64,000 nt of DNA from Belliella calami (GTDB lineage: Bacteria; Bacteroidota; Bacteroidia; Cytophagales; Cyclobacteriaceae), in assembly GCF_022549695.1 (NCBI RefSeq), contig NZ_JAKZGS010000002.1:208576-272575 (forward strand), written 5' to 3'. Under the pieces are notes generated by a model. That model saw only the letters and a program-made list of their open reading frames with translations, did no database searches and was not told the DNA's origin. A program made the position numbers and the translations under genes. Shown here piece by piece: positions 54,228-63,561 of the stretch; position 1 is the stretch's first letter; every line of letters begins with the position of its first letter.

Positions 54228-55757
54228 TTACCAACCTGGATTCTGATCAAGATTTTTGTTGATATCCAAATCCCTCTGTGGAATTGGCAAAAACTCATGT
54301 CTACCGATAACAAAATTATTGAAACCTGGATCTCTGTTTGCGATTTGGGAACCTAGATCACCCCATCTTGCCAAGTCTGCCCAACGATGACCTTCTCCTG
54401 ATAGCTCTAGAAGTCTTTCATGTTTGAGTTGCTCTAAGAATGCTGTCTGACCTAAGCCTGGCTGTGTTTGCGATAATGGAGCCAATCCTACCCTAGCCCT
54501 CACCCTATCTACATGTGCATAAGCCTGAGCAGTTCTACCTGTTGCATTCATCACTTCGGCATACATCAACAAAACATCGGCATACCTTATTGCTCTGTAA
54601 TTATTAGGAGACCTATATCCTTCTTCATTTCTCCAATGGTCATTGAGAAACTTCCTGAAATAGGCTCTGTTATTTTCCATACCATATCTTTGGGCATAAG
54701 TCTGTCCATAAACCATCGTAAACTCAGGCCCTCTTTCGTCTGTATTGGCGAAAAGATAGGATGCAGATAGTCTTGGATCTCTTTCTCCTTGGGTGGTTTG
54801 TTCTTTGAGGAACTCTTGAATCGCCCAAGTTCTTGCTTCAGCATCAGCCCATCCAATACCTGGAGGTGCCAAAAACTGAGAAATTGAAGTTCCATAATTA
54901 TGGTTTGGCGTATCTACATCATTATCGGTTACTTCTGTTGGGTTGATGGTGAATTGCCATTCGAAAACTGACTCTTGGTTGTTTTCGGAAGTGATCAAGA
55001 AATTGTCTCTATAATTTGGCATTAGATTATAGATCGAAGCTCCTTCTCCAGTCACAAGCCAATTCAAAGGCGCTTCAGCTTCCGTGTATTTTCCTTGCTG
55101 CATGAAAGTCTTTGCCAACAATGCTTGTGCAGCGCCTTTGGTTACCCTACCCAAATCCCTGCTATTGGCATATACGGCAGGAAGTCCATCTACTGCTCTA
55201 CCAAGATCCAATTCGACCTGAGCCCACACATCCGCTTGAAGGGTTGTTGGAGGCAAGTCAGTTGGCTTGGAGGACTCTAGCATCATTGGAACATTTCCCC
55301 AAAGCAAAGCCAAGTTATAATAGAAATATGCACGGAGAAAATATGCTTCACCAAGTAATCTATTCTTTAGATCATTGTTCATTTCGATACCCGGAACATT
55401 GTCAATCACTTGATTTGCTCTAAATATCCCCACATAACAATCCACCCAAACATCGATCACAGGGCCAAAGTTATAATCAGGTTGTATAAATCCTCCCATG
55501 GCGTTAGCCAAATCAGACCATGGACTTCCTGAATATCCCTCGTCAGATCTGGTGACATAGATTATCGGCATCCACCTAGACATTCCCGGTCTAGCGAAGG
55601 TTGAGTAAATTGAATTGACACCTTGTTCGGCATCAGTGGCATTTTGCCAAAACACTTCGATCGTAGGCTGATTTGGATTAATGATGTCCAAATCAGGATC
55701 ACAGCTCATCACCCCAAAGGAAGCTGCCATCAATATATATTTAAGTAATTTTTTCAT
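54228..55757 (-). CDS. SusD/RagB family glycan-binding lipoprotein
   Basis: 509 residues. Lipobox GVMSCDP (Cys near 19). SusD features: FWQNATDAEQGVNSIYSTFA, the TPR-like helices RLLGEAYFLRAYFYYNLALL, and the C-terminal YRAIRYADVLLMYAEVMNAT and HERLLELSGEGHRWADLARW. It captures oligosaccharide at the cell surface for the SusC pore encoded 150 bp upstream. Confidence 0.95.
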   Translation of the reverse strand: MKKLLKYILMAASFGVMSCDPDLDIINPNQPTIEVFWQNATDAEQGVNSIYSTFARPGMSRWMPIIYVTRSDEGYSGSPWSDLANAMGGFIQPDYNFGPVIDVWVDCYVGIFRANQVIDNVPGIEMNNDLKNRLLGEAYFLRAYFYYNLALLWGNVPMMLESSKPTDLPPTTLQADVWAQVELDLGRAVDGLPAVYANSRDLGRVTKGAAQALLAKTFMQQGKYTEAEAPLNWLVTGEGASIYNLMPNYRDNFLITSENNQESVFEWQFTINPTEVTDNDVDTPNHNYGTSISQFLAPPGIGWADAEARTWAIQEFLKEQTTQGERDPRLSASYLFANTDERGPEFTMVYGQTYAQRYGMENNRAYFRKFLNDHWRNEEGYRSPNNYRAIRYADVLLMYAEVMNATGRTAQAYAHVDRVRARVGLAPLSQTQPGLGQTAFLEQLKHERLLELSGEGHRWADLARWGDLGSQIANRDPGFNNFVIGRHEFLPIPQRDLDINKNLDQNPGW

Positions 55758-55783
55758 GTGTTTGTATATTTTTCTATGGTCAT

Positions 55784-55803
55784 CCCGATTGGTCGGGACA
55801 GGC
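55784..55803. repeat. Short GC hairpin between susC and susD
   Basis: CCCGATTGGTCGGGACAGGC: a CCCGA/TCGGG stem followed by ACAGG as at 11419. Confidence 0.65.
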
Positions 55804-55855
55804 TATGGAGTCTTGCATGATTGAGAATCATCCCATTGTTTGACTTTTTTGTCAT

Positions 55856-55876
55856 GCCTGTCTGCCCCAGGCAGGC
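55856..55876. repeat. Second GC hairpin between susC and susD
   Basis: CTGCC/GGCAG stem with CCA loop, inside GCCTG...CAGGC. It lies 31 bp after the susC stop. Confidence 0.65.
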
Positions 55877-55907
55877 TCGATTTCATAAATTAAATGTGTT
55901 AGGAATA

Positions 55908-58900
55908 TTAAAATTCAAACTGTAAACCAACGGAGTAGATTCTGCTGGCAGGCCAATTTCCATTGTCGAAACCTCTTTGAAGGATTCCGTTACCTGTGAC
56001 ATCAGGATCTAAACCTGAGTATTTGGTAAAAGTCAGTAGATTCTGTCCACTCACAAATACTCTTGAATTGCTTACATTCCATCTTTGTAGAATTGCCGAA
56101 TTGAAATTGTAGGCTACTTCCAAATTTCTCAATCTGATGTAAGAACCATCTTCCAACCACCTGTCACTTTCCAATCTTGCATTGTCTATCAAACCAGGAT
56201 CTCCAACTGACACTCCAATTCTAGGATCTGTTGTATTAGTATTGTTTGGCGACCAAGGACTGATATCTGCCCTGAAGTTTGTATTTTGATAGCTGTCAAT
56301 TTCCCTTCTGACACCATTCATAAGAGTGTGACCAAATACACCGATCCACTGCATGTTGAAGGAAAAATTCTTGTAAGAAGCATTGAATTGCGCTCCTGTT
56401 TGGAGTGTAGGCCAAGGCGAACCAACAAAAGTCCTATCTTCTTGGTTGATTTCTCCATCACCATTTATATCCAAGAACTTCACATCTCCAGGCCTTGCAA
56501 AAGGTTGGATGATCTGTCCATCAGCATTCGTATAGTTATTGATTTCTTCCTGACTTTGGAATAAGCCGTCAGTTTTCAACACATACCATTCACCCAAAGG
56601 TCTTCCGATCTGTGATCTTGTGATTCCAGTTTGTATGTAGTCAATACCCTCACCAAGATTCCCTACATCCATCACCCTGTTGCGGATGGTGGTCATGTTT
56701 GCTGATACATCCCATTTGAAAGCATTTTTGATACTTCTGTAAGTTGCTGCCAATTCGATTCCTCTATTTCTGATGGATGCTGCATTGACTGCTGGTTCAC
56801 CACCCAGATTTCCCAAGTACCAAGCGATTGGTAAGTTTACTAATACATCTTCAGAAAGGGAATTGTAATACTCAGCAGAAATGGTCAGTTTATCGTCAAA
56901 AAATCCTGCATCAAAACCTATGTTATGACTACTCCTTCTTTCCCATCCCAAATTTGGATTGGCCAGTCTAGCTTGGGTAGCTCCCACATAAGCTTGCTCA
57001 TCAGGACCAAAAATCGCCCTTGGGTTTGAGTTCAAGAATCCTATGTAATCCCAAGAGCCCACAGTTACGATTCCCAACTCTCCATAAGATGCTCTGAATT
57101 TCAAATCAGATACCAGAGAAGAATTGAAAAATGCTTCTTCGGAGATTCTCCATCCACCTGCTACCGAAGGAAAAAATCTCGAACGATTGTCGGCTCCGAA
57201 TCTTGAATCAGAATCGTATCTTCCTGTTACAGTTAGTAGATACCTTTCATCGTAGGTATAATTTGCCCTTCCCAAAAATCCTGAAATAGTGTAATTGACA
57301 GGGATAAATCCATCTGCGATCGGATCACCTGTGGCAGAACTTACAGTATTCAAGTATCTTCCATCAAACGACTGCAAATCTGTCCTTCCTGCTGAAAGCA
57401 CATCTCTTTTGGTATGTTGCTGAGAATGACCTACCACAGCTGACAAATTGTGCTTGCCGAAAGTCTTTGTGTAGTTCAATGTATGCTCCAACAAGAAGCT
57501 GGAAAACAAAGATCTATCTTCTATAATGTTGGTCGGAGCAGCTGGTTGGTTAAAATGCCACTCTCCTGCCCTCCTCATTCTTTTGTTGTGATCGAAGCTC
57601 AATTCAGCACCTGCATTGAACCTGTAAACCAATCCATCCAAAATATCAACATCCAAAAATGCATTTCCGACAACCTTCGCAAAATTGCTACGGTAGCTAT
57701 TGATAGCATTCACAGCCACGGGATTCCAAGCGTAGGTAACAGCGTCAGTTGTTCCTTTTCCCCAACCGTCTGGATTTGCACCAGTGATAAATCGTGAATC
57801 TTGAACAGGAATGACTGGAAGGTGTTGTGGCATGTCATAAAAAGGATTTCCAGTGCCAGGTGAGTTGGTGATGGAGTTAGTGAAAACCAAATTTTCTCCA
57901 AAAGTTACTCTTCCCTTTGTATTTTTTGTATTGATTCTCAATGCCGCCCTTTTGAAATCATTTCCGATCAAAACGCCCTTGTTCTCAAAATAGGAACCTG
58001 AAATCAAATAACTACTGTTTTTAGATCCTCCTGACAAAGTGACATTGTAATCTTGGGCATTTCCAAGTCTTGTACCCTCATCATACCAATTGGTATTTAT
58101 AGCTGGGTCAAAATTCACACCCACACTTGCGGGAGGTGTTAGGCCTGAGTTGTTGAATTGGGTGCGTTGCATTTCGGCAAACTGCACATTGTTCATCATA
58201 TTATACCCAGGAGGCAATTGCTGAATACCGAATTTTGCAGAAACACTTACTTTTGGAGTACCCTCAGCACCTTGCTTTGTGGTGATGATAATAACACCAT
58301 TTGCTGCTCTTGAACCATAGATCGCTGCAGCTGATGCATCTTTCAAAATCTGAATTGATTCAATGTCATTCGTATTCATGGTAGGATTGGCATCAGCAAT
58401 CATCCCATCGATTACGTATAGAGGATTTGAATTGATAAAACTAGCAACTCCCCTGATTTCAACCTGAGCTCCTTGACCTGGAGCACCTCCATTTCTGATA
58501 GAAACACCCGGAGCTAAGCCTTGCAGGGATTCGCCAAGAGACGCAGCGGTTACTCTATTGGTTTTGTCTGTACCAACTACGGCAGTTGCACCAGTGAGAT
58601 CTTTCTTCTTTACAGTTTGATATCCAATGACTACTACCTCATTGAGGTCACTGATATCTTCATCCAGTTCCACTTCAATAGTAGATCTTCCAACCAAAGG
58701 AATCTCTTGTTGTAAAAATCCAATGAAGGAAATTACAAGCGTACTTTGGTTACTGCTGACATCTAGCTGGAATTTACCATCCATATCTGTCACAGTACCT
58801 TTGGAAGTGCCTTTCTCTATAATGGTAACACCAGGGAAAGGCTCTCCCGTTGTCTTGTCTATTATCGTCCCTTGCACAAGGTGACTACTTTGCGCAATAA

Positions 58901-58967
58901 CAGGCAGATAGTTACAGCTTAGCAATAATAGTAGCCATAAAGCTGATTTCTGTAGCTTTTTTTTCAT
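55908..58967 (-). CDS. SusC/RagA family TonB-dependent outer-membrane transporter
   Basis: 1019 residues. Signal peptide to about 25; carboxypeptidase-D regulatory-like domain (about 30-115, GTIIDKTTGEPFPGVTIIEK); plug with VVIGYQTVKKKDLTGA and the DASAAAIYGSRAANGVIIIT box; 22-strand barrel ending YSVGLQFEF. It imports oligosaccharides with energy from TonB. First gene of the minus-strand locus, divergent from its presumed regulator at 59219. Confidence 0.96.
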   Translation of the reverse strand: MKKKLQKSALWLLLLLSCNYLPVIAQSSHLVQGTIIDKTTGEPFPGVTIIEKGTSKGTVTDMDGKFQLDVSSNQSTLVISFIGFLQQEIPLVGRSTIEVELDEDISDLNEVVVIGYQTVKKKDLTGATAVVGTDKTNRVTAASLGESLQGLAPGVSIRNGGAPGQGAQVEIRGVASFINSNPLYVIDGMIADANPTMNTNDIESIQILKDASAAAIYGSRAANGVIIITTKQGAEGTPKVSVSAKFGIQQLPPGYNMMNNVQFAEMQRTQFNNSGLTPPASVGVNFDPAINTNWYDEGTRLGNAQDYNVTLSGGSKNSSYLISGSYFENKGVLIGNDFKRAALRINTKNTKGRVTFGENLVFTNSITNSPGTGNPFYDMPQHLPVIPVQDSRFITGANPDGWGKGTTDAVTYAWNPVAVNAINSYRSNFAKVVGNAFLDVDILDGLVYRFNAGAELSFDHNKRMRRAGEWHFNQPAAPTNIIEDRSLFSSFLLEHTLNYTKTFGKHNLSAVVGHSQQHTKRDVLSAGRTDLQSFDGRYLNTVSSATGDPIADGFIPVNYTISGFLGRANYTYDERYLLTVTGRYDSDSRFGADNRSRFFPSVAGGWRISEEAFFNSSLVSDLKFRASYGELGIVTVGSWDYIGFLNSNPRAIFGPDEQAYVGATQARLANPNLGWERRSSHNIGFDAGFFDDKLTISAEYYNSLSEDVLVNLPIAWYLGNLGGEPAVNAASIRNRGIELAATYRSIKNAFKWDVSANMTTIRNRVMDVGNLGEGIDYIQTGITRSQIGRPLGEWYVLKTDGLFQSQEEINNYTNADGQIIQPFARPGDVKFLDINGDGEINQEDRTFVGSPWPTLQTGAQFNASYKNFSFNMQWIGVFGHTLMNGVRREIDSYQNTNFRADISPWSPNNTNTTDPRIGVSVGDPGLIDNARLESDRWLEDGSYIRLRNLEVAYNFNSAILQRWNVSNSRVFVSGQNLLTFTKYSGLDPDVTGNGILQRGFDNGNWPASRIYSVGLQFEF

Positions 58968-59218
58968 CGATCATTTTGGGGTTAATGTATTTTATTGATT
59001 TTTTCTTTTCAGGAATCCTGAATAATCTTGCAGCATATTTCGCCGCTAAGAATGGTTGAAGCTAGTTCCATTCGTGATCAATGAATAGCACAAATCCGCC
59101 AACATTTGATAAAAATCCTCCTTTCAATGGATTTTGACGGCTTAGTTTCAAAACTTGATTGATTAATTACTTTATTTAAAGTAAGCTTGTTCTAAGATTC
59201 AACTTTCAGCCCAAAATC
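58968..59218. promoter_or_regulatory. Divergent regulatory region of the polysaccharide locus
   Basis: 251 bp between susC and the sensor-regulator gene. It contains a palindrome TTACTTTATTTAAAGTAA (59167-59184) and a 7-bp inverted repeat AAAATCC/GGATTTT near 59110-59140. Hybrid two-component regulators normally bind directly upstream of susC; which repeat is used is unknown. Confidence 0.5.
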
Positions 59219-62200
59219 GTGAACCTAGAAAAATCTTTTCCTCTTATTCTTAAAAGAAAAAATAGCTTTGTCAATTGCCTGATTATTCTTTTTATATACC
59301 TTTTGCCAAACTTTTCTTTTGCTCAAAAAACTTATTTTAAGCATATCAATGTAGAGGATGGCCTAAGCCATAATACTGTATTTACAATTTTTCAAGACTC
59401 AAAAGGCTTTATGTGGTTTGGCACAAAGGATGGTCTCAACCGATATGATGGACACCAATTTAAGATATTTAAAAACGAACCTGACAAACCACAAAGTCTG
59501 AGAAACAACAATGTCCTTTTCATCTATGAATCCTTCGAGAAGAAACTTTGGCTGGGGACAAATGATGGGATTTCAATCTATGATCCCAGCACAGAAACTT
59601 TCACGGATTTTTTGGTTACTGACCAAAATGGAGAACCTATTTGGGGTCAAATTCTAAAAATCAAAGAGGATAAATCAGGAAATATCTGGGTAGCATCAAG
59701 TTCAGCGGGACTGTATCGCTTTGACCCGAAAACAGAGAAGTTAACCCACTACTATCATATTGCAGATAAATCCGGCTCATTGGGTTCAGGATCAGTTTCT
59801 TCTTTGAGCATTGATGAAAAAGGTGTTGTTTGGGTTGGGATTTTGGGAGGAAGTGTACAGAGATTTGTGCCAGTCAACGAATCATTTACACAATTTGACA
59901 GTCCTGACCAGACATTGAAGAAAGACTTGATTTTGGACATATTTGATCATGGGAATGAATTGTTGATAGGAACAAAAAATGGAGGGTTGAAATCATTGGA
60001 CAAAGAGACTGGCAAACTCAAAGATGTACTGGCCGAAGATCAGGAAAACAACTCCCTCTTTGTAAGAAACATCGCCAAATATGATGGACAAGAGGTATGG
60101 GTCTGTACAGAGTTGGGAATATATGTATATAATGCAACGGAAAAAAAATACAAACACTTGGTGCAAAACCCAAATGATCCCTATTCACTTTCAGACAACG
60201 CTGTTTACTCCATTTATAAAGACAGTGAAGGTGGTATTTGGCTGGGAACATATTTTGGAGGAATCAATTATCTTCCAAATTCCCCAACGACTTTTGAAAA
60301 GTACTACCCGATTATCAACCAAAACTCTATTGAAGGAAAAAGGGTCAGGGAATTTGTCGAAGATGGCAAAGGCAACATTTGGATAGGAACAGAAGATGCC
60401 GGATTGACAAAGTTCAGGCCTGAGGAAAATACTTTTACAAACTACCTACCCAAAAAAGACAAAAATTCCATTAGCTATCACAACATACATGGCTTAATGC
60501 TTGACAAGGAAGAACTTTGGATTTCCAGCCATAGCCAAGGTCTGAAGCTAGATATTCTCAACCTCCAAGACGAGGAGTTTAAAAGATTGGATCAATCAAA
60601 TCTTCAAAATCCATTATTTGATTCTGATATATTTTCGATTCTAAAAGATTCTCAAGGCAACAAGTGGTTTGGAACAATTTCGGGTGTTTATATCATCCGT
60701 GCAGGTCAAAGCACCATGGAATTTTTTGAGCCCCTCAGTATTAGTTTTTACTATGACATACTGGAAGACAGCAAGAAGAACATTTGGTTTGCAACAGTGA
60801 ATAATGGTCTCTTCCAATACAATTCAAAAACCGGTGAAACCAAGCATTATATGCCTGATAATAAAATCAAAGGCTCTTTGCCTGGAATATCTGTCATTAG
60901 CTTATTTGAGGACAGCAAAAAGAGGTTGTGGCTCGGTACAGAAGGATATGGGCTAAGCCTCTACAATGAAAAAGACGACAACTTTGAAACATTCAACACT
61001 TCAGATGGACTACCAAGCAATACTGTTTACAAAATCCTTGAGGATGATTTGGGTTATCTTTGGACGAGTACTGGAATGGGGCTTGCCAGATTTTCTCCAG
61101 AAAACAAAAAAATAGAATCCTACACCAAATCTGATGGTTTACTTTCTGAACAATTCAATTATAAATCAGGCTTAAAATCCAAAAATGGAACTCTTTACTT
61201 TGGTTCTTTGAATGGCTTTATAGCCTTTGACCCAAAGACATTCACCAAAACAAATAAAGAATCAAAGATTGTTTTGACAGGTTTGAAGCTGTTCAACGAA
61301 GAGGTGCAAGTAAATTCTCCAGACAAAATATTGCAAACCAGTATTTCTGAGACCACATCCATAAATCTAAAGCATTTCCAATCTTCTATCACCATATCCT
61401 TTGCAGCACTAGGATATACGTTTACAGATTCATGGAAGTATGTGTACAAGCTAGACGGGTTGGAAAAAGACTGGAATTATCTTAGAAAAAACAACGAAGT
61501 GTCTTACTTGAATATCCCTCCTGGATCTTATACTTTCAGGGTAAAAACGGTCAACGATCAGGGTGTTTTCAGCACTGAAGAGACTACCTTGATGATCCAT
61601 GTCTCTCCCCCCTTTTACTTCTCCAATGTAGCGCTAATTGTATATTTCCTGCTATTCTTAGCCTTAGCATATATCCTCATTTCTTCATATAGAAATAAAA
61701 TCTCCAAAAGGCATCGGGACAATATCCGAAAATTGGAGTCTGAAAAAGAGAAGGAAATTTTTCATGCAAAAATTGAGTTTTTTACAAACATCACACACGA
61801 AATCAGAACTCCATTGACCTTGATCAAAGGGCCTTTGGAAATTCTTGTGAACTCAAATGAAGGTTTTTCAGATAATACAAAGGAAAACTTAAGAATCATG
61901 GAGAAAAATGCCAATAGACTGATTCTTTTGAGCAATCAGCTTTTGGATTTTCGCAAAGCCGAAAAGCAAAGTTTCCAACTGAATTTTGTACGGACTGATA
62001 TCTCGGGGATTATAGAAGATCTTCACTACAGATTCAAACCGATGGCTGAAAAAAACCAGCTCAATTTCACCCTTACAGGCGTGGAGAAAAATTTCTTTGC
62101 CGATGTGGATCAAGAAGAAACCACAAAAATCTTGAGCAATCTGATTTCCAATGCACTCAAGTATGGAGATTTACAAGTGAGTATTCATTTGGACACCAAT

Positions 62201-63295
62201 GCTTCTGATTACTTTCAAGTACATGTTTGCAATGATGGAAAATTGATAGATGAAGCTTATCAAGGGAAAATCTTTGAACCATTCTATCAGATAGATCCTG
62301 ACGAAACCCAAAAACCCAGACAAGGAACTGGACTTGGTCTTCCACTTGCCAAATCACTATCCGAAATGCATGGTGGCGAGCTATTTTTCAATCCCACTTT
62401 CAAAATCGGAGTCAATTGCTTCACTTTAAAACTTCCGGTAAAGCAAGCATACAGCTATCAATTGGAAGAATCTGAAGATGCGAAGATATATGAGGAAGTG
62501 AATTTGGAAGATGATTCTACAGCTGATACTATAAATGACACAGCCAAACCAAGTATTCTTTTGGTAGAGGACAATAAGGAACTGCAGTCATTTATAGATA
62601 CCAACCTTAGGAATGAATATCAGATCTACAAAGCTTCAAATGGTATAGAAGCCTTGCAAGTTTTGGATTCTTTGATGGTGGACCTGATCATTTCTGATAT
62701 CATGATGCCACTGATGGATGGAATAGAACTCTGTAAGCAACTGAAGTCCAATTTGGCATATTCACACCTACCGATAATCCTACTCACTGCGAAAAGCAAT
62801 ATGAATTCAAAAATCGAAGGATTGGAAGTTGGCGCTGATGTGTATTTAGAAAAACCATTTTCTCTGGAATATTTAATCCTTCAAATCAAAAACCTCCTGA
62901 AGTATCGAGACCAAGTCAGAAAAAGCTTTGCAAACTCTCCTGGGGTTTTGGCCATCAGTATTGCACATACCAAAGCAGACGAGGAGTTTCTTGACTCAGT
63001 GAACTTCTTTATCAATGAAAACATCTCCAACGAACAATTTGGAGTCAATGAATTGGCAGAAAAGGTAAATATGAGTCAATCAAGCCTATTGAGAAAAATC
63101 AAAGGAATCTCAAAATTAACCCCAAATGAATATATCCGACTTGTAAGGCTTAAACATGCCGCAGAATTATTGGGAACAGGAAAGTACAGTATATCGGAAG
63201 TTTGCTCCATGATCGGATTCAACTCACCCAGCTACTTTTCCAAATGCTTCCAAAAGCAGTTTGGAGAACTTCCAAAGGATTATCAGAAAAATTAA
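59219..63295 (+). CDS. Hybrid two-component system sensor-regulator (HTCS)
   Basis: 1358 residues. Signal peptide to about 36; periplasmic two-propeller sensor (about 37-710, repeats such as DSKGFMWFGTKDGLNRYDG); Y_Y_Y domain (about 715-785); membrane helix (about 803-825); histidine kinase with His near 859 in NITHEIRTPLTL and ATP site NLISNALKYGD, GTGLGLPLAKS; receiver (about 1108-1220) with Asp near 1160 in SDIMMPLMDG and KPF; AraC helix-turn-helix (about 1255-1355). It senses an oligosaccharide and activates the divergent susCD operon. Start is GTG at 59219; no earlier ATG fits. Confidence 0.95.
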   Translation: MNLEKSFPLILKRKNSFVNCLIILFIYLLPNFSFAQKTYFKHINVEDGLSHNTVFTIFQDSKGFMWFGTKDGLNRYDGHQFKIFKNEPDKPQSLRNNNVLFIYESFEKKLWLGTNDGISIYDPSTETFTDFLVTDQNGEPIWGQILKIKEDKSGNIWVASSSAGLYRFDPKTEKLTHYYHIADKSGSLGSGSVSSLSIDEKGVVWVGILGGSVQRFVPVNESFTQFDSPDQTLKKDLILDIFDHGNELLIGTKNGGLKSLDKETGKLKDVLAEDQENNSLFVRNIAKYDGQEVWVCTELGIYVYNATEKKYKHLVQNPNDPYSLSDNAVYSIYKDSEGGIWLGTYFGGINYLPNSPTTFEKYYPIINQNSIEGKRVREFVEDGKGNIWIGTEDAGLTKFRPEENTFTNYLPKKDKNSISYHNIHGLMLDKEELWISSHSQGLKLDILNLQDEEFKRLDQSNLQNPLFDSDIFSILKDSQGNKWFGTISGVYIIRAGQSTMEFFEPLSISFYYDILEDSKKNIWFATVNNGLFQYNSKTGETKHYMPDNKIKGSLPGISVISLFEDSKKRLWLGTEGYGLSLYNEKDDNFETFNTSDGLPSNTVYKILEDDLGYLWTSTGMGLARFSPENKKIESYTKSDGLLSEQFNYKSGLKSKNGTLYFGSLNGFIAFDPKTFTKTNKESKIVLTGLKLFNEEVQVNSPDKILQTSISETTSINLKHFQSSITISFAALGYTFTDSWKYVYKLDGLEKDWNYLRKNNEVSYLNIPPGSYTFRVKTVNDQGVFSTEETTLMIHVSPPFYFSNVALIVYFLLFLALAYILISSYRNKISKRHRDNIRKLESEKEKEIFHAKIEFFTNITHEIRTPLTLIKGPLEILVNSNEGFSDNTKENLRIMEKNANRLILLSNQLLDFRKAEKQSFQLNFVRTDISGIIEDLHYRFKPMAEKNQLNFTLTGVEKNFFADVDQEETTKILSNLISNALKYGDLQVSIHLDTNASDYFQVHVCNDGKLIDEAYQGKIFEPFYQIDPDETQKPRQGTGLGLPLAKSLSEMHGGELFFNPTFKIGVNCFTLKLPVKQAYSYQLEESEDAKIYEEVNLEDDSTADTINDTAKPSILLVEDNKELQSFIDTNLRNEYQIYKASNGIEALQVLDSLMVDLIISDIMMPLMDGIELCKQLKSNLAYSHLPIILLTAKSNMNSKIEGLEVGADVYLEKPFSLEYLILQIKNLLKYRDQVRKSFANSPGVLAISIAHTKADEEFLDSVNFFINENISNEQFGVNELAEKVNMSQSSLLRKIKGISKLTPNEYIRLVRLKHAAELLGTGKYSISEVCSMIGFNSPSYFSKCFQKQFGELPKDYQKN

Positions 63296-63340
63296 AACAG
63301 CAAACTGATAAACTATCCATAGAATGAATTGGATACTTAG

Positions 63341-63387
63341 GAAAAAGAAAATGCTGAGTTACTAAACCACTCAGCATTTTCTTTTTC
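63341..63387. terminator. Strong terminator after the HTCS gene
   Basis: A perfect 19-bp stem, GAAAAAGAAAATGCTGAGT with ACTCAGCATTTTCTTTTTC, 9-base loop. Works for the plus strand and, by its A/T arms, perhaps both strands. Confidence 0.93.
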
Positions 63388-63396
63388 AATATAAGA

Positions 63397-63540
63397 CTAT
63401 CCGCATTCTTTCACGTAACCAAACAATAGATTGTCGAATGAACGATTCTTGGTTCTGTTGACTGTGAACAGTTGTCTGCTGACGAGTATCCGCCACTTAC
63501 AAAGCTTCTTATTACATAACGTGCTATATTGCGGATACTC
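63397..63540 (+). repeat. 140-bp dispersed repeat, copy 3
   Basis: Reference copy for the family. The right 57 bp (63484-63540) are bounded by perfect 10-bp GAGTATCCGC/GCGGATACTC. The near-palindrome ACTGTGAACAGT lies in the left half. It sits between convergent genes. Confidence 0.85.
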
Positions 63541-63561
63541 ATATTTCAATAAATCTCAACA

